Positions 18,685-28,534 are shown, numbered from the stretch's first letter. The stretch is 45,266 bases of DNA from Gammaproteobacteria bacterium (GCA_024234975.1 JACKNH010000028.1:1-45266), one strand, 5' to 3'. The notes: generated by a model from the sequence alone, not told the origin. Numbers and translations: made by a program.

Positions 18685-19059
18685 TCAGGGGATACGTGAC
18701 GCGGTGAAGGCCTGCGGCATGCCGGAGAGGAACATGGTGCCGGTCAACGTGCCGTCGCCATTGAGCGTCGCCTCGTAGGCGACATGGCCCGGATTGCCTC
18801 GGAATACCACGTCGTAACCCCAGCGGGCACTGACGCCATCAGTATCGCCGGTCAGAATCGACGGCTCGATGCCCTCGACCTGTGGCTGACACTGTCCGCG
18901 CAGCTGCGCGCCTTGCTGTTGCAGCGCGCAGCGGATGGCGACCGGGTTGGTGTTGACGCTGGACGCAAGTAACCATTCGCTGCTGAAATCAGCGGCATTG
19001 GTCAGACGCAGCGCCATCAAACCGGTCAACAGCAGGCACAGTCGAATCTGAATTCGCAT
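18685..19059 (-). CDS. Small secreted protein of unknown function
   Basis: A 124-residue protein with a signal peptide (MRIQIRLCLLLTGLMALRLTNAA) and a mature part rich in beta-type sequence: SSEWLLASSVNTNPVAIRCALQQQGAQLRGQC, then ARWGYDVVFRGNPGHVAYEATL and GTLTGTMFLSG. The alternation resembles small lipocalin-like or DUF-type beta-barrel proteins, but no family was recognised. The start at 19059 has AGGAG eight bases upstream. Its end leaves a gap of 188 bases before the FAD enzyme gene on the same strand; the gap contains no supported gene. Confidence 0.7.
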   Translation of the reverse strand: MRIQIRLCLLLTGLMALRLTNAADFSSEWLLASSVNTNPVAIRCALQQQGAQLRGQCQPQVEGIEPSILTGDTDGVSARWGYDVVFRGNPGHVAYEATLNGDGTLTGTMFLSGMPQAFTASRIP

Positions 19060-19307
19060 AAAGGTCACTCCTCAGCATTTGGGTTTGCGGCGCCGTCGCT
19101 ACGCTACCACGACAGCTGTCGCCGCGGGCACGCCATCGCCCGGCCACGTTTGTGCATCGCACCAATCAGCGCTGTCGGCGTGCGATTGGTTGGTATTCCA
19201 ACTTGTTCGCGTTGTTTGATCCTCGTCGCGGCAGCGTGCGCCCAAGGCGACGGCATTTTGGTATCGTTACGCCCAACCAAATCACTCTCTTTCAAAGGAA
19301 GCGCAAC

Positions 19308-20783
19308 ATGGCAGATTCCACCCCAGCATTCGGTGCGGGCGCACTCACGATGCCGCCGCGAATGGAAGTCAACCTGGAGGATTGCGAAGTCGAAGGTACG
19401 ATTCCGTCGGAAATCGATGGCGCCTTCGTCCGCGTCGGCGCTGAATGGTATTACCCGCCGAAGTATGCCGACGATGCGATTCTGAATGCCGACGGCTACA
19501 TCAGCAGCTTCCGCATCAGCAACGGCAAGGTCGACTACAAAGGCCGCTGGGTGGAAACCCACAGGCTCAAGGAACAGCGCAAGGCACGCAAACAAATCTA
19601 CGGTTACTACCGTAACCCGTATACCGACGACAAGGACATCCAGGATCCCGAACATCCCAACCTGCGTACGGTATCCAATACCGCACCGCTGACCCATGCC
19701 GGCAAGCTGTTCACGTTGAAGGAAGACGGCCTGCCGCACGAAATCGATCCCAATACATTGCAGACCATCGGCCCGTGGGACTTCCATGGCAAATGGAAAA
19801 GCGAAACGTTTTCCGCCCATCCCAAGCTCGACCCGCTGACCGGCGAGATGGTCTCGTTCGGTTATGAAGCCACCGGCCTGTGCTCGGACGACCTCTGGAT
19901 CTATACCGTCGGCCCCAACGGCCAGGTCAGCAATGAAGTCCGCACCAAGGTGCCTTATGTCAGCGTGATCCACGATATGGCGCTGACCCATCGCCACGTG
20001 GTGATTCCGTTCGGTGGTTATGTCACCAGCAAGCAACGGCTGCTGGATGGCAAGATCCATTGGGGCTGGGATCAGAACCAGCCGAGCTACATCGGCGTCA
20101 TGCCGCGTGATGGCGATCCCAAGGACATGCGCTGGTTCAAAGGTCCCGAGCGCTGCATGATGCACACCTTCAATGCGCATTCCGAAGGCAACAAGGTCAT
20201 CCTTTACGCGCCGTTCTATGACGGCAACTTCTTCCCGTTCTTCCCGCCGATCGACGGCTCGCCGTGGGATCCGCGCAAGGCACGCTCATTCATCCGCAAG
20301 ATCACGCTGGATCTGGATTCGAAGAAGGATACCTACGAAGAAGAGATCCTGTGGCCGAATCCGATCATGGATCTGGGCAAGGTCGACCCGCGCGTTTTGT
20401 CGCTGCAGACCCGTTACCTGTTTGCACCGTTCAATGACGAATCAAAGCCGTTCGACCGTTCCAAGGCACCCAATGGTCCGGCGCGGGTGACCAACAGCTA
20501 CGGCAGATTCGATATCACCACCGGCAAGATGGAGAGCGTGTTCGCGGGAGCAACGCATTCGCTGGCGGAGCAGACTTTCATTCCCACCGGCACCAGCGGC
20601 CGCGAAGGCGAAGGCTACCTTATCGGCGTCGCCTCCAATTTCGCCGAACGGCGTTCGGAACTCATCATTGCCGATGCCGAGCGCTTGCACGAAGGCGTGA
20701 TTGCCCGTGTGCTCCTGCCGTTCACCGCCGCGTCGCAAGTTCACGGCGAGTGGTCGAACGCCCGGGCGCTGGGCCTGAGCTGA
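19308..20783 (+). CDS. Carotenoid/stilbene cleavage oxygenase (RPE65 family)
   Basis: A 491-residue member of the carotenoid oxygenase family, which cleaves double bonds with a four-histidine non-haem iron. The four histidines are visible in order: His171 (FSAHPKLDP), His222 (VIHDMALTHRH), His286 (MMHTFNAHSEG) and His479 (VHGEWS). Bacterial members cleave carotenoids, lignostilbene or isoeugenol; which applies here cannot be told. The start at 19308 follows AAAGGAAG eight bases upstream. No signal peptide. It is divergent from the small secreted protein and operon at 13.6-18.5 kb. With an FAD desaturase-like enzyme, an SDR and a GMC oxidoreductase next door, an aromatic or terpenoid degradation role is plausible. 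Confidence 0.88.
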   Translation: MADSTPAFGAGALTMPPRMEVNLEDCEVEGTIPSEIDGAFVRVGAEWYYPPKYADDAILNADGYISSFRISNGKVDYKGRWVETHRLKEQRKARKQIYGYYRNPYTDDKDIQDPEHPNLRTVSNTAPLTHAGKLFTLKEDGLPHEIDPNTLQTIGPWDFHGKWKSETFSAHPKLDPLTGEMVSFGYEATGLCSDDLWIYTVGPNGQVSNEVRTKVPYVSVIHDMALTHRHVVIPFGGYVTSKQRLLDGKIHWGWDQNQPSYIGVMPRDGDPKDMRWFKGPERCMMHTFNAHSEGNKVILYAPFYDGNFFPFFPPIDGSPWDPRKARSFIRKITLDLDSKKDTYEEEILWPNPIMDLGKVDPRVLSLQTRYLFAPFNDESKPFDRSKAPNGPARVTNSYGRFDITTGKMESVFAGATHSLAEQTFIPTGTSGREGEGYLIGVASNFAERRSELIIADAERLHEGVIARVLLPFTAASQVHGEWSNARALGLS

Positions 20784-20809
20784 GCAACAATTATTGAGCA
20801 AACGAAACA

Positions 20810-20835
20810 GTGGCTGCGGCGCCCGCCGCAGTCAC
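20810..20835. terminator. Hairpin between convergent oxygenase and ppc genes
   Basis: A 12-base stem with one mismatch (GTGGCTGCGGCG / CGCCGCAGTCAC) sits between two convergent stops. There is no T-run on either side, so it may act as a bidirectional, possibly factor-aided, end point. Confidence 0.45.
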
Positions 20836-20858
20836 TGGTTAGCCGGAAACTCTCCGCA

Positions 20859-23684
20859 TCATCCGGTGTTGCGCAAACCCGCAGCGATACCGTTGATCGA
20901 AATGAGTATGCCACGCTGCATACGTTCAAACGTCGCCCCGCTGCCAGAGGCGCCCGACTGCCGGTAACGGCGCAGCAGTTCCACCTGCAGATGATTCAAA
21001 GGATCGAGATAAGGGAATCGATGGGCGATTGAGCGCGCCAGCGCCGGATTGGATTTGAGGTGGCCGCGCTCGCCGGTAATCAGCTGCAACACGTTCTCGG
21101 TTTTTACCATTTCGTCGCGAATGCGGACGAAAATGCGGCGCGCATGTGCCCGGTTGTCGACGAGTTCCACGTAACGTTCAGCGATGGCGGCGTCGGTCTT
21201 GGCCAGCACCATATCCATGTTGGAAAGCAGCGTCTGGAAGAACGGCCAGCGACGGTACATCCGCTGCAGCAATGCAATACGGTCCCGGCGTGGGCCATCG
21301 GCCAGCCATTGTTCGATGGCGCTGCCGAACCCGTACCAACCAGGCAAGGCCAACCGGCACTGGCCCCACGAGAAACTCCACGGTATGGCCCGCAAGTCCT
21401 CGATAGCGCGCGTCGCCTTGCGTGAAGCCGGCCGCGAACCGATATTCAATTCGGCGATCTCACGAATCGGTGTGGCGGCAAAGAAGTAATCAGTGAACCC
21501 CTCGGTCTGATAGACCAGCTTGCGATAGGCGGTGAAGCTGAGTTCGCTGATCGCGTGCGCCGCTTCGAGATGGGAACGTGGCGGGGCCTTGGCGGGATGC
21601 AGCAGGGTTGCCTCCAACGTAGCGGCGACCAAAGTTTCAAGGTTGCGGCGGCCGATTTCCGGGTTCGAATACTTGGCTCCGATCACCTCACCTTGCTCGG
21701 TCAGGCGGATTTGCCCGTTCACCGTCCCGGGCGGCTGCGCCATGATGGCCTTGTAACTCGGGCCACCGCCTCGTCCCACCGTTCCGCCGCGGCCATGAAA
21801 CAGACGCAAGGTCACGCCGTGCGAATCTCGCAGCCGGCCGAACATTTCCGCGAGTTCGGTTTCCGCACGGTACAGCTCCCAGTTGCTGGTGAAGAATCCA
21901 CCGTCCTTGTTGCTGTCGCTGTAGCCGAGCATGATGTCCTGCTCGGCGCCGCTGCGCACCAGCATGGGCAACACACCGGGCAGATCGAAGAATCCGCGCA
22001 TGATGTCAGTGGAACGGCGCAAATCGGCAATGGTCTCGAACAGCGGTACCACAATCAGATCGGCAATGCCGTCATGCGCGAGGATGCCGCGCATCAGCCC
22101 GGTCTCCTTCTGCAGCACCAGCACCTCAAGTAAGTCGCTGACCTGCTCGGTGTGACTGATGATGTAGTGGCGGATAGCCTCGCGACCGAACGCCGCCAGC
22201 GCGTCGCGCGCGGTTTCAAACACGGCGATTTCACCACTGGTCAACGCCGAGTATTGCGCGCCGTGAACCCGCAGCGGCCTGGCGTCGTTCAGAACTTCAA
22301 GCAGACATTCGCAGCGTTCGCTTTCGGTCAATTCCGAGTAACCCTGTTGCAGCCGCGCTTCACGCAGCAGTTCGGCGATCACCAGCTCGTGTTTGTCCGA
22401 ACTCTGGCGTAAATCCAGCGTCGCCAGATGGAAACCGAAGACCTCCACCGCACGGCGCAACGGCGCCAGCCGCGGCGCCACCAGTGCCCGCGCGTGGTGC
22501 ATGCTCAGCGACGCTTCAATGGTGGCAAGGTCGGCGGCAAAGCTCACCGCATCCGGGTACGGATCTTGCGGCGGCACCGCGAACGCCGGCGCCTCGGCGC
22601 CCGTCAGTGACGTCAAGGTTGCTGCCAATCGCGCGTAGATACCGGTCAGCGCGCGGCGGTATGGCTCGTCACTGCGATGCGCATTCTGATCCGGTGAGCG
22701 GTCCGCTAATACCTGCATCTCATCGCTGACCGGCACCAGGATTTGCGACATCGACAGTTCACTGCCGAGACTCTGTACCTCGCGCAGATAATGGCGCAGC
22801 GCCACTTCAGATTGCCGGGCCGTAGCTCGCTTGAGCGTCTGTGCCGTCACATTGGGATTCCCGTCACGATCACCGCCTATCCATTGCCCCATACGCAGAA
22901 ACGGCGCGATGTGGTGGCCTGGCAAAGCGCGTTCGATGGTCTCATAGAGGCGCGGGATCTCGGTCAGGAACGTCGACTGGTAGTAGCTCAGCGCGTTCTC
23001 GATTTCATCTGCCACGGTCAGACCGGACATGCGTAACATGCGGGTCTGCCAAAGCTGGGTGACGCGGGCACGCAGCATTGCCTCATTGGCGGCCAGTTCG
23101 CGCTCGCCGCCGAGGTCGTCGCGGCGTTCTATCAATTCGGAAACAGCCCGCTCCGCATCAAGAATGCTCTTGCGTTGGACCTCCGTGGGATGTGCGGTCA
23201 GCACCGGTGAGACATAGGCGTGGTCGAGCATCGCGACGATATCCGTCGCCCGGCAGCCGGCGGCGTCCAGGCGCTCGAACGTCAACTCCAGCATGCCTTC
23301 CTGCAGGTCACCGGCGCGCTCATGCACGCGGCGACGGCGCACGTGATGACGGTCCTCAGCCAGGTTGGCGAGATGGGAGAAATAACTGAATGCTCGAATG
23401 ACACTGACGGTCTGATCGATCGACAGGTTCTTCAACAACCGGCCCAGAGCCTTGCCCGCGCCAGCATCGGACTTGAGCCGGTAGGAGACGGACAACTGTC
23501 GTGTGCGTTCGATGAGATCGAAGGTTTCGCGGCCTTCCTGTTCGCGGATGACGTCACCGAGAATACGGCCCAACAGGCGGATATCCTGAATCAGCGGCTG
23601 ATTCTTGTCGCTGTCGGCGCGCTTTGCCGTGTTCCGTTTCGGTGCTTTTCGTCGTACGCGATCCCTTTCGGTGCGTGTTGCCAT
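20859..23684 (-). CDS. ppc: Phosphoenolpyruvate carboxylase
   Basis: A 941-residue enzyme that makes oxaloacetate from PEP and bicarbonate to refill the citric acid cycle. Catalytic blocks are intact: VLTAHPTEVQRKSI (essential histidine), GGDRDGNPNVTA, GYSDSNKDGGFFTSNW, LFHGRGGTVGRGGGPSY and, near the end, LQVELLRRYR followed by the usual C-terminal SINGIAAGLRNTG. Length is as in other proteobacteria; a basic 25-residue N-terminal extension (MATRTERDRVRRKAPKRNTAKRADS) precedes the first helix. The gene is single, convergent with the oxygenase gene. Confidence 0.95.
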   Translation of the reverse strand: MATRTERDRVRRKAPKRNTAKRADSDKNQPLIQDIRLLGRILGDVIREQEGRETFDLIERTRQLSVSYRLKSDAGAGKALGRLLKNLSIDQTVSVIRAFSYFSHLANLAEDRHHVRRRRVHERAGDLQEGMLELTFERLDAAGCRATDIVAMLDHAYVSPVLTAHPTEVQRKSILDAERAVSELIERRDDLGGERELAANEAMLRARVTQLWQTRMLRMSGLTVADEIENALSYYQSTFLTEIPRLYETIERALPGHHIAPFLRMGQWIGGDRDGNPNVTAQTLKRATARQSEVALRHYLREVQSLGSELSMSQILVPVSDEMQVLADRSPDQNAHRSDEPYRRALTGIYARLAATLTSLTGAEAPAFAVPPQDPYPDAVSFAADLATIEASLSMHHARALVAPRLAPLRRAVEVFGFHLATLDLRQSSDKHELVIAELLREARLQQGYSELTESERCECLLEVLNDARPLRVHGAQYSALTSGEIAVFETARDALAAFGREAIRHYIISHTEQVSDLLEVLVLQKETGLMRGILAHDGIADLIVVPLFETIADLRRSTDIMRGFFDLPGVLPMLVRSGAEQDIMLGYSDSNKDGGFFTSNWELYRAETELAEMFGRLRDSHGVTLRLFHGRGGTVGRGGGPSYKAIMAQPPGTVNGQIRLTEQGEVIGAKYSNPEIGRRNLETLVAATLEATLLHPAKAPPRSHLEAAHAISELSFTAYRKLVYQTEGFTDYFFAATPIREIAELNIGSRPASRKATRAIEDLRAIPWSFSWGQCRLALPGWYGFGSAIEQWLADGPRRDRIALLQRMYRRWPFFQTLLSNMDMVLAKTDAAIAERYVELVDNRAHARRIFVRIRDEMVKTENVLQLITGERGHLKSNPALARSIAHRFPYLDPLNHLQVELLRRYRQSGASGSGATFERMQRGILISINGIAAGLRNTG

Positions 23685-23804
23685 GGTTTCGCTTCCAGGT
23701 TTCGTACGTCGGGGTAGCTACCATACCCTTCATGCAAGGCACATGCCGGCTGATACGTTTCGGCGGGCGGACCCGGCATCCATCTGACAACGTCAGGCGA
23801 TGAT

Positions 23805-25859
23805 TCAGCGTCCCTGCGGAATGACCGGCAGCGTGATTCGTGACAACGATGGGCCGCGATGAATCGTCCACGTGGGCGTGATGGTCGTCTGCGCCAGCGC
23901 GGGGTGCGGCGTGAAGCTTGGGGCATCCGCGCCGGCAATCGACACCCGGATACGATGGCCAGCCTTGAATACCCAGGCAGTAGGCATCAGGTCAATCTGC
24001 AAGGCAACCGTGCGCCCATTTTCCAGCACATTCGCCACATAGTCCTGTGCCCGGTAACCGTGCCAGGGCAATTCCGGTTTCACTACAATTTCACCGGCAG
24101 GCTTTTTCAACATCTGCTGTACCGGTAACACGCCCGCATAATTTGCGCGCAGCTGGCCTTCGGTCACCAACAGCGCTTTACCGTCTGGCGTGACATCCTC
24201 GAGATAGACATACACATCGGCGTTGGCGACATTCGCGCTCAAATGAATCTCGACGATGGGATGACCGGTAACTTCGGTGTCTTCGTTGACCGGCGTGCTG
24301 GTATACCTCAGCCGCGCGGCGGCGTCGCCCGCCAACTGCAATGGCTCCCGGGCGCCGGAAGTACCGTAATTCCACCTGTTCGCGCCTTGGGAGCGCGAAT
24401 CGGCGTCCATGGCCACGGTGAATTCATCACTACCGGGATTGGCCGGACCTGTCGTCAGTTGGCCTTGCTCGGCGAAGTGATACTCCGTCATCACCTGCCG
24501 CGCCAACGGCCATGCCTGCTCGGTGCGCCAGCCGCTGCCCATGACATACAACAGGACCGGCGGCAGTTGCTCGTAACCGTTATCGATGCCGCGCAGGTAG
24601 TGATCAAAGAAGCGGAGTTTCTCGTTCAACAGCGTGGTATGCGTGGCGGTGTCGCCAAAGTATTTGAAATACGGCCCTGCGCGGTAAAGCGCCTCGGCAT
24701 CGTCCGCCGGAAAGCTGCCGTGACCGGTCGGCGCCATCATCAAGTGGCTGGGTGCATGCCCGGCCAGCGTGGCATGCCACATCACCGTGTCGCGCGCGTG
24801 GTAATCGAACCAGCCTCCGCGGTGATAAACGGCAATGCCCGCCTGCGCAATGCGCCGCGGACGATCCGAAGGGTCGATATCCTCGAAGGTGTATGCCGTA
24901 CCGTTCACTTTGGAATCACGATACGGCGCCCGCGCCAGGGCTTCCAGGGTAAGATTGGCGTTGGCCAGATGATCGCGCGTCGCATTGAAATAGACATGCT
25001 GACGCGGCTGCCCGTCGCGGTAGGTCGGCTCGCCATCATTCAGGAAGCTGCCATCGCCGTCCTTATCAATCGGGATTTCGTCGGCAAGTTCGCCATCGCC
25101 GTCTTCGTCCATGACCGGTGCTGCCGGCAGGCGGGCGCGCGGGCCGGCGGGTTCGTAGAAATTCTGATCGTCACGAATGATCGACGCCGAGGCGAAAGCT
25201 GATAGCGCAATGTTGCCGATACCACCGGGGTAGAACATCGACGTGTAATCATCGAACCCGGCGATCTCCGGGAAGATCGCTTTCAGCGCCGCCGGCGCCT
25301 CGGCGGCCGTCGCATACTGCGAGAAGCCCTGGTACGACGCACCGACCATCCCCACCTTGCCGTTGCTGAACGGCTGTGCGGCGATCCAGTCCACGAGTTG
25401 CTTACCGTCACGCCCGATCTGCGGTCCGCGATCCAGTTCGCGCGCGCCGAACGACGCGCCCGAACCGCGCATCTCCGCCACCGCCAGCGCATAGCCGCGC
25501 GACGTGAAGTATTGCAGGTCATGTTCGCTGTAGACCGAGGTGACGCGACCGGTAGCCGGATCGATACTTTCACGGTGTCCCGGCAGGTACCAGAGCAGCA
25601 CGGGGAATCCTTGCGCCGCCGGTCCGCCGGTGGGCGTATAAAGCGTAACGGCCAGCTTCACACCATCGGCCATGGGTGCGTAATACGCAGCACGCTGATA
25701 GCCACGATATTGCGGTGCGGTTACCGAACCCCGCTGTTCGAACAGTTCGGCGCTGTCGGCGGCAACCGATGGTCGACCGCAGGCGGCCAACAAAATACCG
25801 CAGACAACCAGAGCACGAAAATGAAATTTGGGGTCAGCGTCGAAATTCTGATGCATCAT
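23805..25859 (-). CDS. CocE/NonD-family hydrolase, lipoprotein, with acidic EF-hand-like insert
   Basis: A 684-residue serine hydrolase of the X-Pro dipeptidyl-peptidase/cocaine-esterase family. The leader ends in a lipobox (LLAAC, Cys27). The nucleophile is Ser175 in GMVGASYQGFSQY; the rest of the alpha/beta domain includes AVAEMRGSGASFGARELDRG and HRGGWFDYHARDTVMW, and a C-terminal jelly-roll domain follows (EVTGHPIVEIHLSAN to the KAGHRIRVSIAGADAP segment). Unusual is an acidic insert at about residues 250-275 with two DxDGDG motifs (DEDGDGELADE, DKDGDGSFLND), reminiscent of EF-hand or dockerin calcium loops. It probably acts on esters or amides in the periplasm or outside the cell. Confidence 0.82.
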   Translation of the reverse strand: MMHQNFDADPKFHFRALVVCGILLAACGRPSVAADSAELFEQRGSVTAPQYRGYQRAAYYAPMADGVKLAVTLYTPTGGPAAQGFPVLLWYLPGHRESIDPATGRVTSVYSEHDLQYFTSRGYALAVAEMRGSGASFGARELDRGPQIGRDGKQLVDWIAAQPFSNGKVGMVGASYQGFSQYATAAEAPAALKAIFPEIAGFDDYTSMFYPGGIGNIALSAFASASIIRDDQNFYEPAGPRARLPAAPVMDEDGDGELADEIPIDKDGDGSFLNDGEPTYRDGQPRQHVYFNATRDHLANANLTLEALARAPYRDSKVNGTAYTFEDIDPSDRPRRIAQAGIAVYHRGGWFDYHARDTVMWHATLAGHAPSHLMMAPTGHGSFPADDAEALYRAGPYFKYFGDTATHTTLLNEKLRFFDHYLRGIDNGYEQLPPVLLYVMGSGWRTEQAWPLARQVMTEYHFAEQGQLTTGPANPGSDEFTVAMDADSRSQGANRWNYGTSGAREPLQLAGDAAARLRYTSTPVNEDTEVTGHPIVEIHLSANVANADVYVYLEDVTPDGKALLVTEGQLRANYAGVLPVQQMLKKPAGEIVVKPELPWHGYRAQDYVANVLENGRTVALQIDLMPTAWVFKAGHRIRVSIAGADAPSFTPHPALAQTTITPTWTIHRGPSLSRITLPVIPQGR

Positions 25860-25981
25860 CGATCTGGAGTCCTGGAATAAGATTTGGTCATGAACCTTCG
25901 GCGGAGCAACTGCGAATATTCATTGGCAGATATTCAGAGGACATTTAGGGTCCGCTCATTTGAAACAGGTGCTCGCGGTAG

Positions 25982-27520
25982 TCAGAGCAGGTGTGTCACC
26001 TGGCGCATATCGGAAACTGCTTCGAGGTTCAAAAGTGTTTGTGCCAGTTGGTTTGCTTCTGCTGGCGCGAGTGGTTGGCGTGCGGCCGCGGCGCAATCCA
26101 CGAACTTTTCCACGAGAGCCTTTTCACTCATCGGGTTGGAAGGGCTGCCGTACAGCGGCCCGACGACCCAATCGATGACGCGGCCGTTGTTCAAGGTCAC
26201 CTGCAACGCCAGACCTTCACCATTGCGTTCCAACCTGGCGTGATTGTCATCACGCTCGTATTCGATTCGCTGCGCCAGCGCCAGTGTTGCTGTGTCCTGC
26301 AGCGCATCCGGCGTATAGGACGCGAGATTGATGCGGCCGTGTATCGCCGCCGCGGCCACCGTGAAATACAGACTGAACTTGGCGTCGATCGGTGCCCGTG
26401 GCTCGCGCTTTTCGGCCGCCGGTTCGCAGACGATGAGGTTGCGTTCCTTCACGAATGCGCGGATATGTTTGATATCACCGGCAACCAACCGATCGCGACC
26501 GTTGCCTTCCAGCGCCGCCTGAATATACAGATGGTTGTCACGACATGCCGGCCACGCCTTGAAGCCGACATCGGCGCCGGCGAATCGTACGCCGAGTCGA
26601 TCGGCGAGCATGCCGGCGTGATAGCGACCATCGCCATACATGGAAAAGAATCCACCTTTGCCTTCGAACGGCGCCTGGAAGCCTTTCACGCCGTGGCGTG
26701 CCAGCATCGCCGCCTGCACACCGGCTTGTGCGCAGAAACCGTCGCGCACCGCGCGGACATCCGAATACGGGTCGAACAGTATCTCGGCGCTGCAGGAGTT
26801 CTGACACAGCGCAAGTGAGAATGCGTTGAGCGTCTGCTCCGGATTCAGCTTGAGCAACCGCGCCGCGGCGGCAGCAGCGCCGAAGGTACCGGCGATGGCG
26901 GGCGGGTAGTAAGCCGTCGGTAGTTCGTCGACCTTGCCCTTGGCCATGGAGAGGCGGCACGTGATGTCACACCCCAACGCAACGGCGAGCATGAACTCAC
27001 GGCCCGAGATGCCACCTGTCGCATCGGCAATTGTGATGGCGGCGGCGACGGTCGCCGCGTTGGGATGGGTGCGTGAGGGGTCGTGCGCATCTTCGTAATC
27101 CAGTGCGTGGGCCAACGCGCCATTGGCCAGAGCAGCCATCGGCATCGCCGCACCCCGGCCACCGGCGCCGATGATGCGTGCGGCACCATTCCCGCCAACT
27201 TCGCTCGCGGTGTCAATGAACGGCTGGCAGGCCGCTTCCAGTCCTGCGGCCGCCATCGATACACCCAGCGCATCGAGAACAGAGCGCTGCGTCATCGTGC
27301 GCACAACGCCCGGCAAGGCATCGTAACCCGTGTTGGCGACATACGCCGCCAGCGCCCGCGATTCGCCGGAGGCCGGATTGGGCAATCGTCGATCATCATC
27401 CAGCCGATTGGGTTCACCCGCGCGCACGGTGGCGGACACCAGCAGTGCAGCAGCACCGCCCAGCAGCGTACGCCTGTCGATAGCGAGATGAGGTTGGGTT
27501 TCGCTTCGTGTATCTGTCAT
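25982..27520 (-). CDS. Tat-signal MmgE/PrpD family protein
   Basis: A 512-residue member of the MmgE/PrpD family (2-methylcitrate dehydratase and relatives, also aconitate decarboxylase). The N-terminus carries a twin-arginine leader (IDRRTLLGGAAALLVSATVRA), which is odd because the well-known members are cytoplasmic. The helical N-terminal domain shows GAAMPMAALANGALAHALDYEDAHDPSRTHPNA, with the family HxLDYDD-type motif; NYTPNG-free C-terminal lid follows with RIEYERDDNHARLERNGEGL. It lies 27 bases downstream of the alpha/beta hydrolase gene and is probably co-transcribed with it. Substrate unknown. Confidence 0.82.
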   Translation of the reverse strand: MTDTRSETQPHLAIDRRTLLGGAAALLVSATVRAGEPNRLDDDRRLPNPASGESRALAAYVANTGYDALPGVVRTMTQRSVLDALGVSMAAAGLEAACQPFIDTASEVGGNGAARIIGAGGRGAAMPMAALANGALAHALDYEDAHDPSRTHPNAATVAAAITIADATGGISGREFMLAVALGCDITCRLSMAKGKVDELPTAYYPPAIAGTFGAAAAAARLLKLNPEQTLNAFSLALCQNSCSAEILFDPYSDVRAVRDGFCAQAGVQAAMLARHGVKGFQAPFEGKGGFFSMYGDGRYHAGMLADRLGVRFAGADVGFKAWPACRDNHLYIQAALEGNGRDRLVAGDIKHIRAFVKERNLIVCEPAAEKREPRAPIDAKFSLYFTVAAAAIHGRINLASYTPDALQDTATLALAQRIEYERDDNHARLERNGEGLALQVTLNNGRVIDWVVGPLYGSPSNPMSEKALVEKFVDCAAAARQPLAPAEANQLAQTLLNLEAVSDMRQVTHLL

Positions 27521-27547
27521 CGATCGTCCCGCGCAGGATGTTGCGTG

Positions 27548-28534
27548 CTACATACCACTCATATTCTTCGTGCGGACCTTCCAACCGGTACGGGTGCATA
27601 GCGCGCAGTCCGGACCGGTGAACCAGCGGCCCGCTTCTGCGTTGCCGTTGAGCTGCCAGTCCATCCAGTGCACGGCCACCTGGGCATACTCACCACCGTT
27701 CTCGTCAAACACGAAAGTGCCGCCGTGACCGACGCCGTTCTCGGCAAAGAATACCGGCACGTGTTTCAGCAAGCGGAAATCATCCTCGGCGTTTTCATAG
27801 GCGATATCCTCTGGCCCGCCGTTGATATAGGCAATCGGCCCATGCAGCTTTTCGAGCCCGGACTTCTCGACCACGAGATTGGCATTCTCCTTGGCGAAGT
27901 CCGGCAGCTTGATCAACACACCGCTGTTGAAAGCAATGGTGGTCGCCACGCGTGGATCGCCGGCCACCGCAATCGCCTGCAGGCCACCACAGCTATGGCC
28001 CATGATGCCGACACGGCTGGTATCGATCTGGTGATAAAAGGGGCTTTGCGGGTCGGTCGTCTGCTCCTCGGCCCAGTCGATAGCCGCCAGCAGCTGATCA
28101 ACGTTGGTATTGCCGGGCTCGACCGTGCGTGGCGCCGCGTCGGCGGGCGGCGGCACCGGTTGCGCGGGCGTAGCGCCCGCAACTTCTCGCTCCTGGCGCG
28201 GGTAACCGCCAGCAATAATGAAGAAACCATGCGAAGCGATTTCGCGTAGGAAATGACTGTAACGCAGGCCATCGTCACGACAACCGCCTTCGCCCCATAT
28301 GACCAGCGGCAGACTGCGTGCCGGCATTGTGGCCGGATGATAGAGCGTGTTATTGCGCATGCCTGCCACGGCTTCGGCGAGGGCAGGATAAGGCCCGGTG
28401 CCGGAGACCTTGCCGATACGTCCAACCGGTTTAACGCCCTCCATGACATCGGCTGCCTGCACCGGATTCCCGAACGGGAAAACGCTCAGCGACACCACGC
28501 CCGCCAACAGATACCGTTTCAGATGATTACTCAT
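27548..28534 (-). CDS. Secreted alpha/beta hydrolase (dienelactone hydrolase/PET-hydrolase-like fold)
   Basis: A 328-residue secreted serine hydrolase. The leader MSNHLKRYLLAGVVSLSVFPFGNPVQAA is a Sec signal peptide. The nucleophile is Ser181 in GIMGHSCGGLQAIAV; the oxyanion region is LPLVIWGEGGCRDDG, and a late histidine occurs in GVGHGGTFVFDENGG. Start at 28534 follows GGGAG eight bases upstream. A strong terminator separates it from the TonB receptor upstream, so it is transcribed either by read-through or from its own promoter. Together with the receptor and the Tat-tagged MmgE/PrpD protein it forms an uptake-and-hydrolysis group. Confidence 0.8.
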   Translation of the reverse strand: MSNHLKRYLLAGVVSLSVFPFGNPVQAADVMEGVKPVGRIGKVSGTGPYPALAEAVAGMRNNTLYHPATMPARSLPLVIWGEGGCRDDGLRYSHFLREIASHGFFIIAGGYPRQEREVAGATPAQPVPPPADAAPRTVEPGNTNVDQLLAAIDWAEEQTTDPQSPFYHQIDTSRVGIMGHSCGGLQAIAVAGDPRVATTIAFNSGVLIKLPDFAKENANLVVEKSGLEKLHGPIAYINGGPEDIAYENAEDDFRLLKHVPVFFAENGVGHGGTFVFDENGGEYAQVAVHWMDWQLNGNAEAGRWFTGPDCALCTRTGWKVRTKNMSGM

